From: Maridesulfovibrio hydrothermalis AM13 = DSM 14728
GTDB lineage: Bacteria; Desulfobacterota; Desulfovibrionia; Desulfovibrionales; Desulfovibrionaceae
Assembly: GCF_000331025.1 (NCBI RefSeq)
Contig: NC_020055.1
Span: forward strand, 919,870 to 983,869
Length of the DNA: 64,000 bases
Direction of reading: 5' to 3'
Shown here piece after piece: positions 35,208 to 44,679 of this stretch. A program made the position numbers and the translations under genes. The notes beneath the pieces were generated by a model, which worked only from the letters and a program-made list of their open reading frames with translations, had not been told where the DNA came from and searched no databases. Numbering within the stretch: position 1 is the stretch's first letter; each line of letters begins with the position of its first letter.

Positions 35208-36413
35208 GTGAGACCTGTTGAAATTAAAGATGGAGTGCATTGGATTGGAGCTGTAGATTGGAATTGCCGTAACTTTCACGGCTACGCCCTTTCCTCCAAA
35301 GGAACCACCTACAATGCCTTTTATATTGAAGATGAGAAAAAAGTTCTGGTGGACACTGTTCCAGCAGAATTTGAGAGCCAGTTCATCTGCTCACTCTCAC
35401 ACCTCACCAAACTTGAAGAGATCGACTACATTGTAGTCAATCACCTTGAGCCGGACCACGCAGGCTGCCTTGCACGCATGGTTGAACTCTGTAAGCCTGA
35501 GAAAATTTTCGTATCCCCCATGGGCGGCAAGGCATTGAATACTTTCTTCAACTGCGAAGACTGGCCTGTGCATGTAATCAAGCCCGGTGAAGAGGTTTCC
35601 ATCGGTAAAAGAACCCTGCGTTTCTACGAAACCAGAATGCTGCACTGGCCTGATAACATGTTCACATATGTTCCCGAGGAGAAAATACTCTTCACCAGTG
35701 ATGCATTCGGTCAGAACTGGGCCACAAGTGAACGCTTTGCCGATGAAGTAAGCAAAGAAGTTGTTGACGACCTCATGACTCAGTACTTTGCCAACATCAT
35801 CACTCCCTATGCACCCAAAGTTGCAAAGACCATTGAAACATTTCAGGGCCTCAACCTTGAACTGGACATGGTCTGCCCTGATCACGGTCTCATGTTCAGA
35901 GGTGATGATGTAGGCTACGCTCTTGAAAAATACAAAGAGCTGGCTGCGCAGATTCCCAAAAACAAGGCTGTCATTTTCTACGACTCCATGTGGAAATCCA
36001 CCGAGCGCATGGCTAACGCCATTGCCTCCGGAATTGCATCTGAAGGCGTAAGCGTCCGTGTCATGTCTGTCAAAGCCAACCATCACAGCGATATCATGAG
36101 CGAAGTTTTTGAATCTGCTGCTGTTGTCATCGGTTCACCGACTCACAACAACGGCATTCTGCCCGGCATGGCTGACGCTCTCACTTATGTGAAGGGACTC
36201 AGACCACAGGGTAAAATCGGTGCCTGCTTCGGTTCATTCGGCTGGTCCGGCGAGTGTGTTAAAATTCTCGGCGACTGGCTTGAAAAGATGAATATGGAGA
36301 TTATCGAACCCGGCATCAAAGCAAAGAACCGTCCTGATCACGACACTCTTAAAGATTGTTTTGAAATGGGCGTTAACATTGCCAAAGCTGTTAAAGAAAA
36401 AACCGGTAAATAG
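35208..36413 (+). CDS. roo: Rubredoxin:oxygen oxidoreductase (flavodiiron protein)
   Basis: Reduces oxygen to water without radicals, using rubredoxin. 401 residues from GTG 35208 (AGGATA upstream). The N-terminal beta-lactamase-like diiron domain has H-L-E-P-D-H near 84-89 and further ligands in L-H-W-P-D and P-D-H-G; the C-terminal flavodoxin domain (from about 255) has Y-D-S-M-W-K-S-T-E-R-M and G-S-P-T-H-N-N. Typical class A flavodiiron length. Its neighbours, rubredoxin before and bd oxidase after, make one of the clearest oxygen-removal gene sets. Confidence 0.97.
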   Translation: MRPVEIKDGVHWIGAVDWNCRNFHGYALSSKGTTYNAFYIEDEKKVLVDTVPAEFESQFICSLSHLTKLEEIDYIVVNHLEPDHAGCLARMVELCKPEKIFVSPMGGKALNTFFNCEDWPVHVIKPGEEVSIGKRTLRFYETRMLHWPDNMFTYVPEEKILFTSDAFGQNWATSERFADEVSKEVVDDLMTQYFANIITPYAPKVAKTIETFQGLNLELDMVCPDHGLMFRGDDVGYALEKYKELAAQIPKNKAVIFYDSMWKSTERMANAIASGIASEGVSVRVMSVKANHHSDIMSEVFESAAVVIGSPTHNNGILPGMADALTYVKGLRPQGKIGACFGSFGWSGECVKILGDWLEKMNMEIIEPGIKAKNRPDHDTLKDCFEMGVNIAKAVKEKTGK

Positions 36414-36421
36414 CCTTTTAC

Positions 36422-36458
36422 GCAGCGGACGGATACACCTTGTCCGTCCGCTGCTTTT
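36422..36458 (+). terminator. Terminator of the ROO transcript
   Basis: GCAGCGGACGGA pairs with TCCGTCCGCTGC (12 bp) around a short loop, followed by TTTT. Confidence 0.9.
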
Positions 36459-36675
36459 AAAGTTTGTTCCAAACAACCAAACCAATTCTATTTGTGAGTG
36501 GAATCGTGAATAGATTAAAGAACTTCCTCAGATAATATATTATACCTCTCCACCTTCTTATTGATTGATTTTGTGCCCAAATAACGCTAATGATTACTCT
36601 TATGAGTGACCCTTTGCAAAAACTATTTTTGGTGTTCCGCAGCTACTACTTGTGATACAAAGGAGACTCTACCCA

Positions 36676-37386
36676 ATGGCAGTAGGACGAAAGATTAAAA
36701 AAACTGTAATGGAAGCCCTCACAGCTGAAAACTGGGAACAGGAATTTTCGCATCTCATGGAAGTCCATTCCATGCAGACTCTTATTGCTCCTCTTTTTTC
36801 ATCTCTTTGTGCTTCCACTGTGATAGCGCGCTGGCACGGTATCACATGCTTCGGAAAAGTAGTTTCCCGCATGGTTGCAGAAGATACGCCGCGGGCTAGA
36901 ATTGTCATGCGCCGAATGACATGGATGCTGAACGAAGAATCGGGAGGATGTGCATGGGGAGCGCCTGAAGCAATGGGAGAGATCACCGCTGCAAGTGATC
37001 TTATGGCCGATGAATACGGAAGAATCCTTTTAAGTTACATTCACGAAGCAGAAGGCAGACCGGAAAACTACCTTGAATTCACGACCCTGCTCAGGGGAGC
37101 GTTGTGGGGAGTGGCAAGGCTGGCTCAAGACAGGCCCGACATAGCTGCACCTGCCACTGATGACCTGATAGGTTTTCTGCAAAACCCTGACGCTGTGATT
37201 GTCGGTACTGCCTGCTGGGGACTTGGTGGATTAAAGTCTTCAAAATCTGTCAAACCTCTTGAAGGTTTGGTAGATAATGATACTGTTATTGAAATTTATA
37301 AAGACTGCTCGCTGCAATCAGTAACAGTCGGAAAGATGGCACAGGATGCCCTGGATGAAATTTCTCAGGGAATAAACAAAACTTAA
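36676..37386 (+). CDS. HEAT-like repeat protein upstream of cydAB
   Basis: 236 residues from ATG 36676 (AAGGAG ten bases upstream; an earlier GTG at 36652 is rejected). Mostly helical, with repeated A-x-x-x-L-x-x-L patterns and a G-T-A-C-W-G-L-G-G-L segment near 182-191 typical of HEAT-type repeats. I do not recognise a named family. It precedes cydA by 15 bp, so it is in the same transcript and may be an assembly or regulatory factor for bd oxidase (inference). Confidence 0.6.
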   Translation: MAVGRKIKKTVMEALTAENWEQEFSHLMEVHSMQTLIAPLFSSLCASTVIARWHGITCFGKVVSRMVAEDTPRARIVMRRMTWMLNEESGGCAWGAPEAMGEITAASDLMADEYGRILLSYIHEAEGRPENYLEFTTLLRGALWGVARLAQDRPDIAAPATDDLIGFLQNPDAVIVGTACWGLGGLKSSKSVKPLEGLVDNDTVIEIYKDCSLQSVTVGKMAQDALDEISQGINKT

Positions 37387-37400
37387 GAACAAGGAGAGGA

Positions 37401-38714
37401 ATGATGGATGTTCTAATGCTGTCAAGGCTGCAATTTGCCATGGCAACTATGTTCCACTTCATTTTCGTACCACTCACACTGGGACTTTCCGTGCTGGTTG
37501 CCGTAATGGAAACCACATACGTCCTCACTAAAAAAGACATTTACCTGAGGATGACCAAATTTTGGGGGAAGCTTTTTGTCATCAACTTTGTTCTCGGAAT
37601 CGTCACAGGCATCACCCTTGAATTTCAGTTTGGAACCAACTGGTCCCGCTATTCTGAATACGTAGGGGACATCTTCGGCTCACTGCTGGCTATTGAAGCT
37701 ACAGTAGCCTTTTTTATGGAATCAACATTTCTGGCTGCATGGATTTTCGGATGGAAAAAACTTTCCCCGAAAATGCACGCTGCATGTATCTGGATCGTTG
37801 CAATCGCTTCTAACATTTCCGCAATTTGGATTATCCTTGCCAATGGCTGGATGCAGAATCCGGTCGGATATGTAATCAGAAACGGCCGCGCGGAACTGGA
37901 TAATTTTTTAGAAGTTATCTCCAACCCGTTCGCATGGGGACAGCTTTTCCACAACGGCTTTGCAGCCTTTGTCGTGGCCAGCTTCTTCATTATGGGCATC
38001 AGTGCCTATCACCTGCTCCGTAAGAATGAAGTAGAATTTTTCACCAAATCATTTCAGATGGGTATGATCACAGCCTTAATCTTTTCCTGTGCTGTTGCCG
38101 TTCAGGGTCATGGTCATGCTCAGATGGTTGCTGCGAAGCAACCCCAGAAGCTTGCTGCCATGGAAGCTCTTTGGGAAACATCAGACAGCGCACCCATGTA
38201 TCTTTTCCTCATTCCTGACGAAGAAAAAGCCGAAAACTCAATTGAGCTTATGGGCATCCCCGGAGGACTCAGTTTCCTCGCTTTCAACAGCTTTGATGCT
38301 CCGGTTAAAGGACTCAAAGAATGGCCCAAAGAGGACCGTCCTCCTGTGACTGTCACCTTTCTGGCCTTCAGAATTATGGTGGGGCTTGGAACCCTGCTTC
38401 CGCTCCTGTGCATCTGGGGCTGGCTGAAAAGGAAAAATCTCACTGAAAACAAACTTTACCTGCGGATAATGCTCTATGCTATCCCCTTGCCTTACATTGC
38501 AGTGTGGGCCGGCTGGGCAGTTGCCGAGGTCGGACGTCAGCCGTGGATTGTATACGGCATCATGAAAACAAGTGATGCGGTTTCACCCATTGCGACCAGT
38601 CAGGTGGCTTTTTCCTTTATCGCCCTTACGACTCTTTACACCCTGCTGGGCGGTGTGGAAATCTTTCTGCTGGCAAAATTTGCCCGCAAGGGACCCCAAC
38701 CTGAGAAGGCTTAG
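37401..38714 (+). CDS. cydA: Cytochrome bd oxidase subunit I
   Basis: 437 residues with about nine membrane helices. Early M-L-S-R-L-Q-F-A and F-H-F-I-F-V-P-L with haem His, then the Q-loop region (about 220-310) and the conserved G-R-Q-P-W motif near 379. The Q-loop is short compared with the E. coli long type. Carries haems b558, b595 and d; it oxidises quinol or menaquinol and reduces oxygen to water with high affinity. AAGGAGAGG before ATG. Co-transcribed with cydB. Confidence 0.96.
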   Translation: MMDVLMLSRLQFAMATMFHFIFVPLTLGLSVLVAVMETTYVLTKKDIYLRMTKFWGKLFVINFVLGIVTGITLEFQFGTNWSRYSEYVGDIFGSLLAIEATVAFFMESTFLAAWIFGWKKLSPKMHAACIWIVAIASNISAIWIILANGWMQNPVGYVIRNGRAELDNFLEVISNPFAWGQLFHNGFAAFVVASFFIMGISAYHLLRKNEVEFFTKSFQMGMITALIFSCAVAVQGHGHAQMVAAKQPQKLAAMEALWETSDSAPMYLFLIPDEEKAENSIELMGIPGGLSFLAFNSFDAPVKGLKEWPKEDRPPVTVTFLAFRIMVGLGTLLPLLCIWGWLKRKNLTENKLYLRIMLYAIPLPYIAVWAGWAVAEVGRQPWIVYGIMKTSDAVSPIATSQVAFSFIALTTLYTLLGGVEIFLLAKFARKGPQPEKA

Positions 38715-38738
38715 AGCCTGTAAGACAAGGAGATTATT

Positions 38739-39752
38739 ATGCTAGAATCCATATGGTTCTTGTTGTGGGGCTTGCTTTGGGCCATTTATTTCATGCTCGA
38801 CGGGTATGATCTAGGTCTAGGTTCAGTGATGCCCTTTCTTGCCAAAAATGAGAAAGACAGAAAAATTATCTATAACTCCATGGGGCCGTTCTGGGACGGC
38901 AACGAAGTATGGCTCATCACCGCAGGTGGTGTAACCTTTGCCGCATTCCCCAAAGCGTATGCTGTTATGTTCAGCGGTCTTTACACTGCACTTATGCTGC
39001 TGCTTATCGCGCTTATTATTCGCGGTGTATCCATTGAATTCAGAAGCCTTGTTGAAAGCGACTGGGCGCGTAAATTCTGGGACGGAGCAATGGTTGTCGG
39101 CAGTTTCCTGCCCGGACTGCTGCTCGGCGTAGCATTTGCAAACATCTTCATGGGCATCCCCATTGATGCTGAAGGCGTATTTCAGGGTGGACTGCTGACT
39201 CTGCTCAACCCTTACGGTCTGGCAGGCGGTGTCCTTTTTGTACTTCTTTTCGCCCAGCATGGCTGCCTCTGGCTTGCAGTGCGCACAACCGGCGACATTA
39301 ATGAACGCGCAGGAAACCTTGCTACTGTGATCTGGCCGATACTGGTGGCTGTTTATGTTGCCTTTCTGGTCCTCACCAGTATATACACAAAGCTGCTCAG
39401 CAACTTCCTGATGTATCCGGCTCTGTTGCTGTTCCTGCTGATTCCGATCTTTTCGATCGTCAAGGTCCGCACCCTTATATCTGACCGCAAGTGGTGGAAA
39501 GCATGGGCTTGCTCTGCAACCCTTATTGTTTCCACAACTCTCTTCGGTGTGATCGGACTGTATCCGGCTCTGCTGCCTTCAAGCATTAATCCGGCTTACT
39601 CCGTCACCATCTACAACGGATCTTCAAGTCAGATGACCCTCAAGATCATGTTGACTGTTGCTTTAATCATGGTCCCCATCATTATCGCTTATCAGTTCTG
39701 GATGCATAAGGTTTTTGCTACCAAGATCACCGATGAAGATCTGGGTTACTAA
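38739..39752 (+). CDS. cydB: Cytochrome bd oxidase subunit II
   Basis: 337 residues with about eight membrane helices and the conserved start W-F-L-L-W-G-L-L-W-A-I-Y-F-M-L-D-G-Y-D-L-G and N-E-V-W-L near 55. Pairs with CydA to form the oxidase. 24 bp after cydA with AAGGAGA. No cydX-like small gene is seen between it and the ferritin gene. Confidence 0.96.
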   Translation: MLESIWFLLWGLLWAIYFMLDGYDLGLGSVMPFLAKNEKDRKIIYNSMGPFWDGNEVWLITAGGVTFAAFPKAYAVMFSGLYTALMLLLIALIIRGVSIEFRSLVESDWARKFWDGAMVVGSFLPGLLLGVAFANIFMGIPIDAEGVFQGGLLTLLNPYGLAGGVLFVLLFAQHGCLWLAVRTTGDINERAGNLATVIWPILVAVYVAFLVLTSIYTKLLSNFLMYPALLLFLLIPIFSIVKVRTLISDRKWWKAWACSATLIVSTTLFGVIGLYPALLPSSINPAYSVTIYNGSSSQMTLKIMLTVALIMVPIIIAYQFWMHKVFATKITDEDLGY

Positions 39753-39781
39753 AACTAAATCCAATTACGGAGAATAATTAA

Positions 39782-40291
39782 ATGTCCAATAAAGTTCTTG
39801 AAAAAGCACTTAATGAACAGCTCAATGCTGAGCTTTACTCTGCTTACCTCTACCTTTCCATGTCCGCTTATTTCAGCGACATCGGGCTGAACGGTTTTGC
39901 AAACTGGATGAGGGTGCAGGCTAAAGAAGAACAGTTCCATGCCATGAAGTTCTACGACTACATTATCGAACGCGGCGGCCGTGTAGTACTCACAGCCATT
40001 GAAGCCCCTCAGGTTGAGTGGGACGGCCCGTTGAATGTAGTTGAAGAAGTACTTGTCCATGAAAAGAAAGTTACTTCTCTTACGAACGGCATCATGGATC
40101 TGGCAATTGCCGAAAAAGACCACGCTGCCAACATCTTCATGCAGTGGTTTATCACTGAGCAGGTTGAAGAGGAAAGCAATGTCAACGACGTTCTGAGTAA
40201 ACTGAAGCTCACCGGCGGAGAAGGCAACGGCATGTTCATTCTGGACAAGGAACTGAGCACCCGCGTTTTCAACGCACCCGCTGCTGAATAA
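39782..40291 (+). CDS. ftn: Ferritin
   Basis: 169-residue iron-storage protein of the ferritin type (no haem-binding Met of bacterioferritin). Ferroxidase residues appear as E-L-Y-S-A-Y, E-E-Q-F-H-A-M near 49-54, and E-K-D-H-A-A; the B-helix and long C-helix pattern is normal. It ends the oxygen-defence island, directly after cydB (30 bp). The organism also has a ferrosome-like locus, so it may store iron in two ways. Confidence 0.95.
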   Translation: MSNKVLEKALNEQLNAELYSAYLYLSMSAYFSDIGLNGFANWMRVQAKEEQFHAMKFYDYIIERGGRVVLTAIEAPQVEWDGPLNVVEEVLVHEKKVTSLTNGIMDLAIAEKDHAANIFMQWFITEQVEEESNVNDVLSKLKLTGGEGNGMFILDKELSTRVFNAPAAE

Positions 40292-40316
40292 TTACCTCTC
40301 CGGTCACGGATAATTT

Positions 40317-40350
40317 AAGACCCCTGAAGCTTACGCTTCAGGGGTCTTTC
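40317..40350 (+). terminator. Terminator after ferritin
   Basis: AAGACCCCTGAAGC and GCTTCAGGGGTCTT form a 14-bp perfect stem with a four-base loop TTAC, followed by a short T-rich tail. Confidence 0.92.
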
Positions 40351-40573
40351 TCGTTTGTAATTATAATCTCAACTCAAATAAAATACTATTTTGTTAACAA
40401 GGTTCATTAAATGCTATATTCTTTTAAATAAACTTACATGACAGACTCTTCCTACGGCAGGCATGCAGGCTTCAGTCATACCTACCCATTATGGAACTAT
40501 ATAAATTTGTTATAAAATCTGTCGCAGGATAGACAGAAAGAGCTTCAGGTTAATTTTCAAAAGTGACAGGCAA

Positions 40574-43327
40574 ATGAAAAAAAAAGGCAGCCTCCATAAA
40601 AGAGTAGTAGCAGGACTTGTACTGCTTTCCATTTTTACGGCAACACTTATTTTCGTAGGCAACGCACACCTGAGCAAAAAAGTCATGAATGATATTTCCA
40701 GACGCAATTTAGGACTTGCTCATTCTATCGGGATGCAAGCCGGATATATTTTACGGCAACCGGCCGAAAGCCTGAAAGAATTAAGCACCTATATTGCGAC
40801 AGAACCGGATGCTCAAAAGAGCAGAAACCGCATCAGCGCACTCCTTTCTTTTTCCAAACTGCTCGAAATGATACAGGTCATGGACAGCTCCGGACGGGTT
40901 ACAGAAGTCTTCCCTGCCAATAAAGAGCAAGTCGGTATGGACCTTTCAAATCAGCCTTTTTTTATCAAAGCAAAATCAGAAAAAGGACTGCACTGGACAG
41001 ACGCATTTCATTCAGGCAGGGCAGAATCACCGCTAGTGACTCTTTCAACAGCTTATCCCGGCGGAGTTCTGGCCGGACATCTAAATCTTAGAATAGTCAG
41101 TGAAATCACCAGAGTTTCATTTCCTGATTCAAAACAATTCGTATGTATCGTTGACCGGTGCGGAACGGTCATTGCTCACTCCGGATCACAGGAGACAGGT
41201 ACAGGAGCCAACCTCCTTGACATGAAATCTGTCAAGAAAGGACTATCGGGAGAAACAGGCACTTTCTCCGACAGCTACAAGTCGATAAAAGGACTTGCCA
41301 GCGTAGCTCCGGTCCCCGGCACAGGCTGGACAGCAATGGTCTTTCAACCGGAAAGTGAAGCTCTCGCCTCAATCCATACTCTCCGTGCATACGGCCTTAT
41401 TTCTGTGATGATGGTTACTCTGGCCGGCATTGCGGCCATCGCCTTTTTCCGTGATATACTTTTCAGACCCATTGAAACCCTGACAGAACGCACTGAGGCA
41501 GTCTCTTTGGGAGAGTATGATGTTCGCCTTGTCCCAGAGTACAAGGAGTTTGAAGCTCTGGCAGCCAGCTTTAATAATATGGCTGAAACAATAGGTGAAC
41601 GTGAACAGGAGATTTTCTACGAAGCGCAGGTCAATAAAGCTCAGGCTGAAATTGTCCGCACAATTACCGAAACCAATTCAATCGAAACATTATCACGGGT
41701 GGTTCACGAATGGGCCGTCAATCTGACAATCAGTTCCCATGGAATTGTTAAAATTCTCAATCTCGGACAAACAGAGAACAGTACAGGAGCTGAAGGAGCT
41801 GCAAATTGCGGATCAGGGTATACCTGCTATTTCCATGATGATAAAAGCTTCGACTTTCCGGACAGTTCAATCAATCACGGCAAACTCTGGGAATCAGTTT
41901 TTAAAAGCTCCAAAAGCTTTTTATCGAACGACATAGGCAAGCTCTCAAAGAAAAACAATCTGCCCGAAAATCATTTTTCACTGCGCCGTGTAATGTCCGC
42001 TCCGGCAATATATCATGGGGAGCAGGTCGGACAGATAGTCGTAGTTAACAGTGAACTGGACTATACAGACAAGGACCTTAAGACATTACAAGTTCTCGCT
42101 GACCTGCTGGCAGTTGCAGTCAACCGTATCAGGGCGGATCAGGCTTTAATCAATAATGAAAGCAACATGCGCAAGCTGCGCAACTATCTTTCCAATATAA
42201 TCAACTCCATGCCTTCCATGCTTATCGGCGTAGATATAAAAGGCAATATTACCCAGTGGAACAAGAAAGCGGAACAGGTTGCCGGACTGACTCATGATGA
42301 GGCACTAGGCCGGCCCCTGCGCAAAGTCGTACCTCACCTAGCTGATGAGATGAAGCGGGTACAGCTGGCCATCAAAACCAAACAGGAGCAGGTTGACCCT
42401 AAAAGAAGCAGGTATGAAAACGGGCGAACCAAATACGAAGATCTCACAATTTATCCCCTGATCTCCAACAAGGTTGAAGGGGCTGTTATCCGCATCGATG
42501 ATGTTACAGATAGAGTCAGCCTTGAACAGATGATGGTGCAGTCGGAAAAAATGATGTCCGTCGGGGGACTTGCAGCAGGCATGGCTCATGAAATTAACAA
42601 CCCTCTTGCCGCAATACTGGGCCAGAACCGCAATTTACAACGCAGATTGCTTGAAAAGCTGCCAAAAAATATTTCCGCAGCCAAAGAGTGCGGAATAGAT
42701 CTAGATGCGCTATATGGATATCTGGGGAAAAGAGATATCCCCCGGATGCTGGAGAGCATTGATGAATCTGGAAACCGGGCTGCAACCATTGTCAGCAATA
42801 TGCTCAGCTTCAGCCGCAAAAGCGAAAAACGCTTAGGCTACCACGACATTTCCAAACTCATGGACAAGACTCTGGAACTGGCCTCCAACGACTACGACCT
42901 CAAAAAGGAATACGACTTCCGCAAGATCGAAATTATCCGTAAATACGACCCCGATCTTCCTGAAGTTCTCTGTGAAGGCAATGAGGTACAGCAGGTTTTC
43001 CTTAACCTGCTGAAAAACGGCGCTGAAGCTATGACAGAAAAAAATTATGACAGCGGACACCCCTGCTTCACAGTAAGCACGTATACCCAGAAAGGATATG
43101 CTGTTGTAGAAATTGAAGACAACGGCCCGGGTGTTGATGAAGCTTCCCGCATACGCATTTTCGAACCCTTTTTCACCACCAAAGAAGTAGGCAAGGGAAC
43201 CGGACTTGGACTTTCTGTTTCATATTTCATTATCACCGACCAGCACAGTGGATCTATGAAAGTTGAATCCGCCCCCGGAGAATGGACTCGATTCATCATC
43301 AAACTTCCAGCCAATGGATTGAAGTAA
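40574..43327 (+). CDS. Large membrane histidine kinase with Cache, HAMP, GAF and PAS domains
   Basis: 917 residues. Helix near 9-30, periplasmic double-Cache-like domain to about 270 (Y-S-like D-S-S-G-R-V and G-x-D-L-S-N-Q-P-F patterns), second helix about 272-295, HAMP, GAF (about 365-515), PAS (about 540-650), HisKA with His672 in M-A-H-E-I-N-N-P-L, and HATPase ending G-K-G-T-G-L-G-L-S-V. Its long periplasmic domain suggests a small-molecule signal. No response regulator is next to it. Upstream 40351-40573 shows no clear promoter. Confidence 0.9.
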   Translation: MKKKGSLHKRVVAGLVLLSIFTATLIFVGNAHLSKKVMNDISRRNLGLAHSIGMQAGYILRQPAESLKELSTYIATEPDAQKSRNRISALLSFSKLLEMIQVMDSSGRVTEVFPANKEQVGMDLSNQPFFIKAKSEKGLHWTDAFHSGRAESPLVTLSTAYPGGVLAGHLNLRIVSEITRVSFPDSKQFVCIVDRCGTVIAHSGSQETGTGANLLDMKSVKKGLSGETGTFSDSYKSIKGLASVAPVPGTGWTAMVFQPESEALASIHTLRAYGLISVMMVTLAGIAAIAFFRDILFRPIETLTERTEAVSLGEYDVRLVPEYKEFEALAASFNNMAETIGEREQEIFYEAQVNKAQAEIVRTITETNSIETLSRVVHEWAVNLTISSHGIVKILNLGQTENSTGAEGAANCGSGYTCYFHDDKSFDFPDSSINHGKLWESVFKSSKSFLSNDIGKLSKKNNLPENHFSLRRVMSAPAIYHGEQVGQIVVVNSELDYTDKDLKTLQVLADLLAVAVNRIRADQALINNESNMRKLRNYLSNIINSMPSMLIGVDIKGNITQWNKKAEQVAGLTHDEALGRPLRKVVPHLADEMKRVQLAIKTKQEQVDPKRSRYENGRTKYEDLTIYPLISNKVEGAVIRIDDVTDRVSLEQMMVQSEKMMSVGGLAAGMAHEINNPLAAILGQNRNLQRRLLEKLPKNISAAKECGIDLDALYGYLGKRDIPRMLESIDESGNRAATIVSNMLSFSRKSEKRLGYHDISKLMDKTLELASNDYDLKKEYDFRKIEIIRKYDPDLPEVLCEGNEVQQVFLNLLKNGAEAMTEKNYDSGHPCFTVSTYTQKGYAVVEIEDNGPGVDEASRIRIFEPFFTTKEVGKGTGLGLSVSYFIITDQHSGSMKVESAPGEWTRFIIKLPANGLK

Positions 43328-43415
43328 TTTTGTCTGCATAGTAGTACTGGGATGTTACCACTATACTTTTGCAAAAGGGTATAAGGAGTAAATTTCAATA
43401 TCAAGGAGAAACAAA

Positions 43416-43979
43416 ATGTCTAAGAAGATTCTGATGATCGTTGGTGATTTCGTTGAAGATTATGAAGTAATGGTCCCTTTTCAGGCTTTACAGGCTATGG
43501 GATTTGAAGTGGACGCTGTCTGCCCGGACAAAAAAAGCGGAGAGCAGATTGCCACCGCTGTTCATGACTTTGAAACACATCAGACCTATCTCGAAAAACC
43601 CGGCCACAACTTTACTCTTAATGCCGACTTTGACAACATTAAAACAGCAGATTATGCTGCACTGGTAGTTCCCGGCGGCAGAGCACCCGAATACCTCCGT
43701 CTTAACGAAAAAGTGCTTGATCTGGTTCGCGCTTTTTCCGACCGCCCAATTGCAGCAATCTGCCACGGACCGCAACTGTTGGCTGCTGCCGGAGCACTTG
43801 AAGGCAAAAAAGTTTCCGCCTACCCTGCATGCGCACCCGAAGTACGCCTTTCAGGCGGTGAATATGTAGAAATTGAACTTGATGACGCTATTTGCGACGG
43901 CAACCTTATCACCGCTCCCGCATGGCCTGCACACCCTAAATGGTTGCGCCTGCTGGTTGACCGCATTAATCAGAGCTAA
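43416..43979 (+). CDS. DJ-1/PfpI family protein
   Basis: 187 residues of the class I glutamine amidotransferase-like fold. The nucleophile Cys is in A-I-C-H-G-P near 108-112 and a conserved acidic residue lies early (V-G-D-F-V-E-D-Y-E). Members act as deglycases, chaperones or proteases against carbonyl stress; substrate here unknown. AAGGAGA precedes ATG. A terminator-like palindrome follows. Confidence 0.88.
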   Translation: MSKKILMIVGDFVEDYEVMVPFQALQAMGFEVDAVCPDKKSGEQIATAVHDFETHQTYLEKPGHNFTLNADFDNIKTADYAALVVPGGRAPEYLRLNEKVLDLVRAFSDRPIAAICHGPQLLAAAGALEGKKVSAYPACAPEVRLSGGEYVEIELDDAICDGNLITAPAWPAHPKWLRLLVDRINQS

Positions 43980-44020
43980 GTCAGCTTTGATGCATTACGC
44001 GCTTTTGATATAAGATTTCG

Positions 44021-44060
44021 CCTCAGGCGGCTAAAGGGGGCCGGCCCCCTTTAGCAACCC
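44021..44060. repeat. Intergenic palindromic element
   Basis: A perfect 26-bp palindrome: GCTAAAGGGGGCC then its complement GGCCCCCTTTAGC (44030-44055), flanked by a CGCCTCAGGCG stem (44020-44029 area). It resembles REP-type dispersed elements in Desulfovibrio genomes; copy number cannot be judged in one window. It is not followed by a T-run. Confidence 0.5.
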
Positions 44061-44141
44061 CGAATAAAAGAAAGGGTTTTTCTTAAGTTAAAAGTTCTAC
44101 TGACGGGAGCAGTACTTGTATTTTCTATGAGGATACTCCCC

Positions 44142-44402
44142 ATGTGCGAAATATATTCATCAACCCCGCCCGCAGAGTATGAGCAAATTACCCGATCAGT
44201 GCGCATCAACGGCGTAGTGAGCAGCATAAGACTCGAACGCAGGTTCTGGAATATTCTAGACGAGCTTGCTGCTGCGGAAAAAACTTCAACAGGTAAGTTT
44301 ATCTCTACACTGCACAACGAAGCGTATATCCTGCACGGTGAAATATCCAATTTCGCATCTCTGCTGCGGGTAGTCTGCACAACTTATCTGGTGAACAGAT
44401 AA
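44142..44402 (+). CDS. Small ribbon-helix-helix protein
   Basis: 86 residues from ATG 44142 (GAGGAT upstream; an in-frame ATG at 44127 has none). The pattern R-S-V-R-I-N-G-x-x-S-S-I-R-L-E-R-R-F-W, then L-x-E-L-A-A, then L-R-V matches the RHH_4 family of DNA-binding proteins, usually about 70-90 residues. Target unknown. A terminator follows at once. Confidence 0.75.
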   Translation: MCEIYSSTPPAEYEQITRSVRINGVVSSIRLERRFWNILDELAAAEKTSTGKFISTLHNEAYILHGEISNFASLLRVVCTTYLVNR

Positions 44403-44406
44403 AGCC

Positions 44407-44433
44407 GGAAAAAGGAAAAACAGCCTTTTTCTG
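44407..44433 (+). terminator. Terminator of the ribbon-helix-helix gene
   Basis: GAAAAAGG pairs with CCTTTTTC around an A-rich loop; the 3' arm itself gives the T-run. Confidence 0.7.
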
Positions 44434-44510
44434 CTACCTGCATCTATGGATTTTTCTGGATAAAGTGCCTCCCTGACGACGAAATAAACTACTCTTAAAT
44501 AGTATAGATC

Positions 44511-44545
44511 AATCCCGCTGACATCTGTCGGCGGGATTTTCTATT
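44511..44545 (+). terminator. Second terminator before the ABC operon
   Basis: AATCCCGCTGACA and TGTCGGCGGGATT pair over 12-13 bp with one wobble, followed by TTTCTATTT. It insulates the downstream metal transporter genes. Confidence 0.8.
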
Positions 44546-44587
44546 TCATCCAAAACACCCATAGACTCCCTGCGTTTTCAGATTTTA

Positions 44588-44615
44588 TTGACACGTTTTT
44601 TTATTACGTATACGT
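44588..44615 (+). promoter_or_regulatory. Promoter and palindromic operator of the metal ABC operon
   Basis: TTGACA (44588-44593) is followed by a perfect palindrome ACGTATACGT (44606-44615) at the place of the -10. It is a good operator candidate for a metal-responsive repressor; the regulator is not identified. Confidence 0.5.
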
Positions 44616-44679
44616 CAAACGGGTATTTATCAAAAATATATCTATACCCAAAGACTATAAAATTAAATTTGAGGCCGTC

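Noticed and set aside
40351-40573. tRNA or small RNA in the gap before the large kinase
   Set aside because: No cloverleaf or strong promoter-terminator pair is visible.
44470-44679. Cobalamin riboswitch upstream of the FecB-like gene
   Set aside because: No B12-box or typical core structure; terminator and a short palindrome only.
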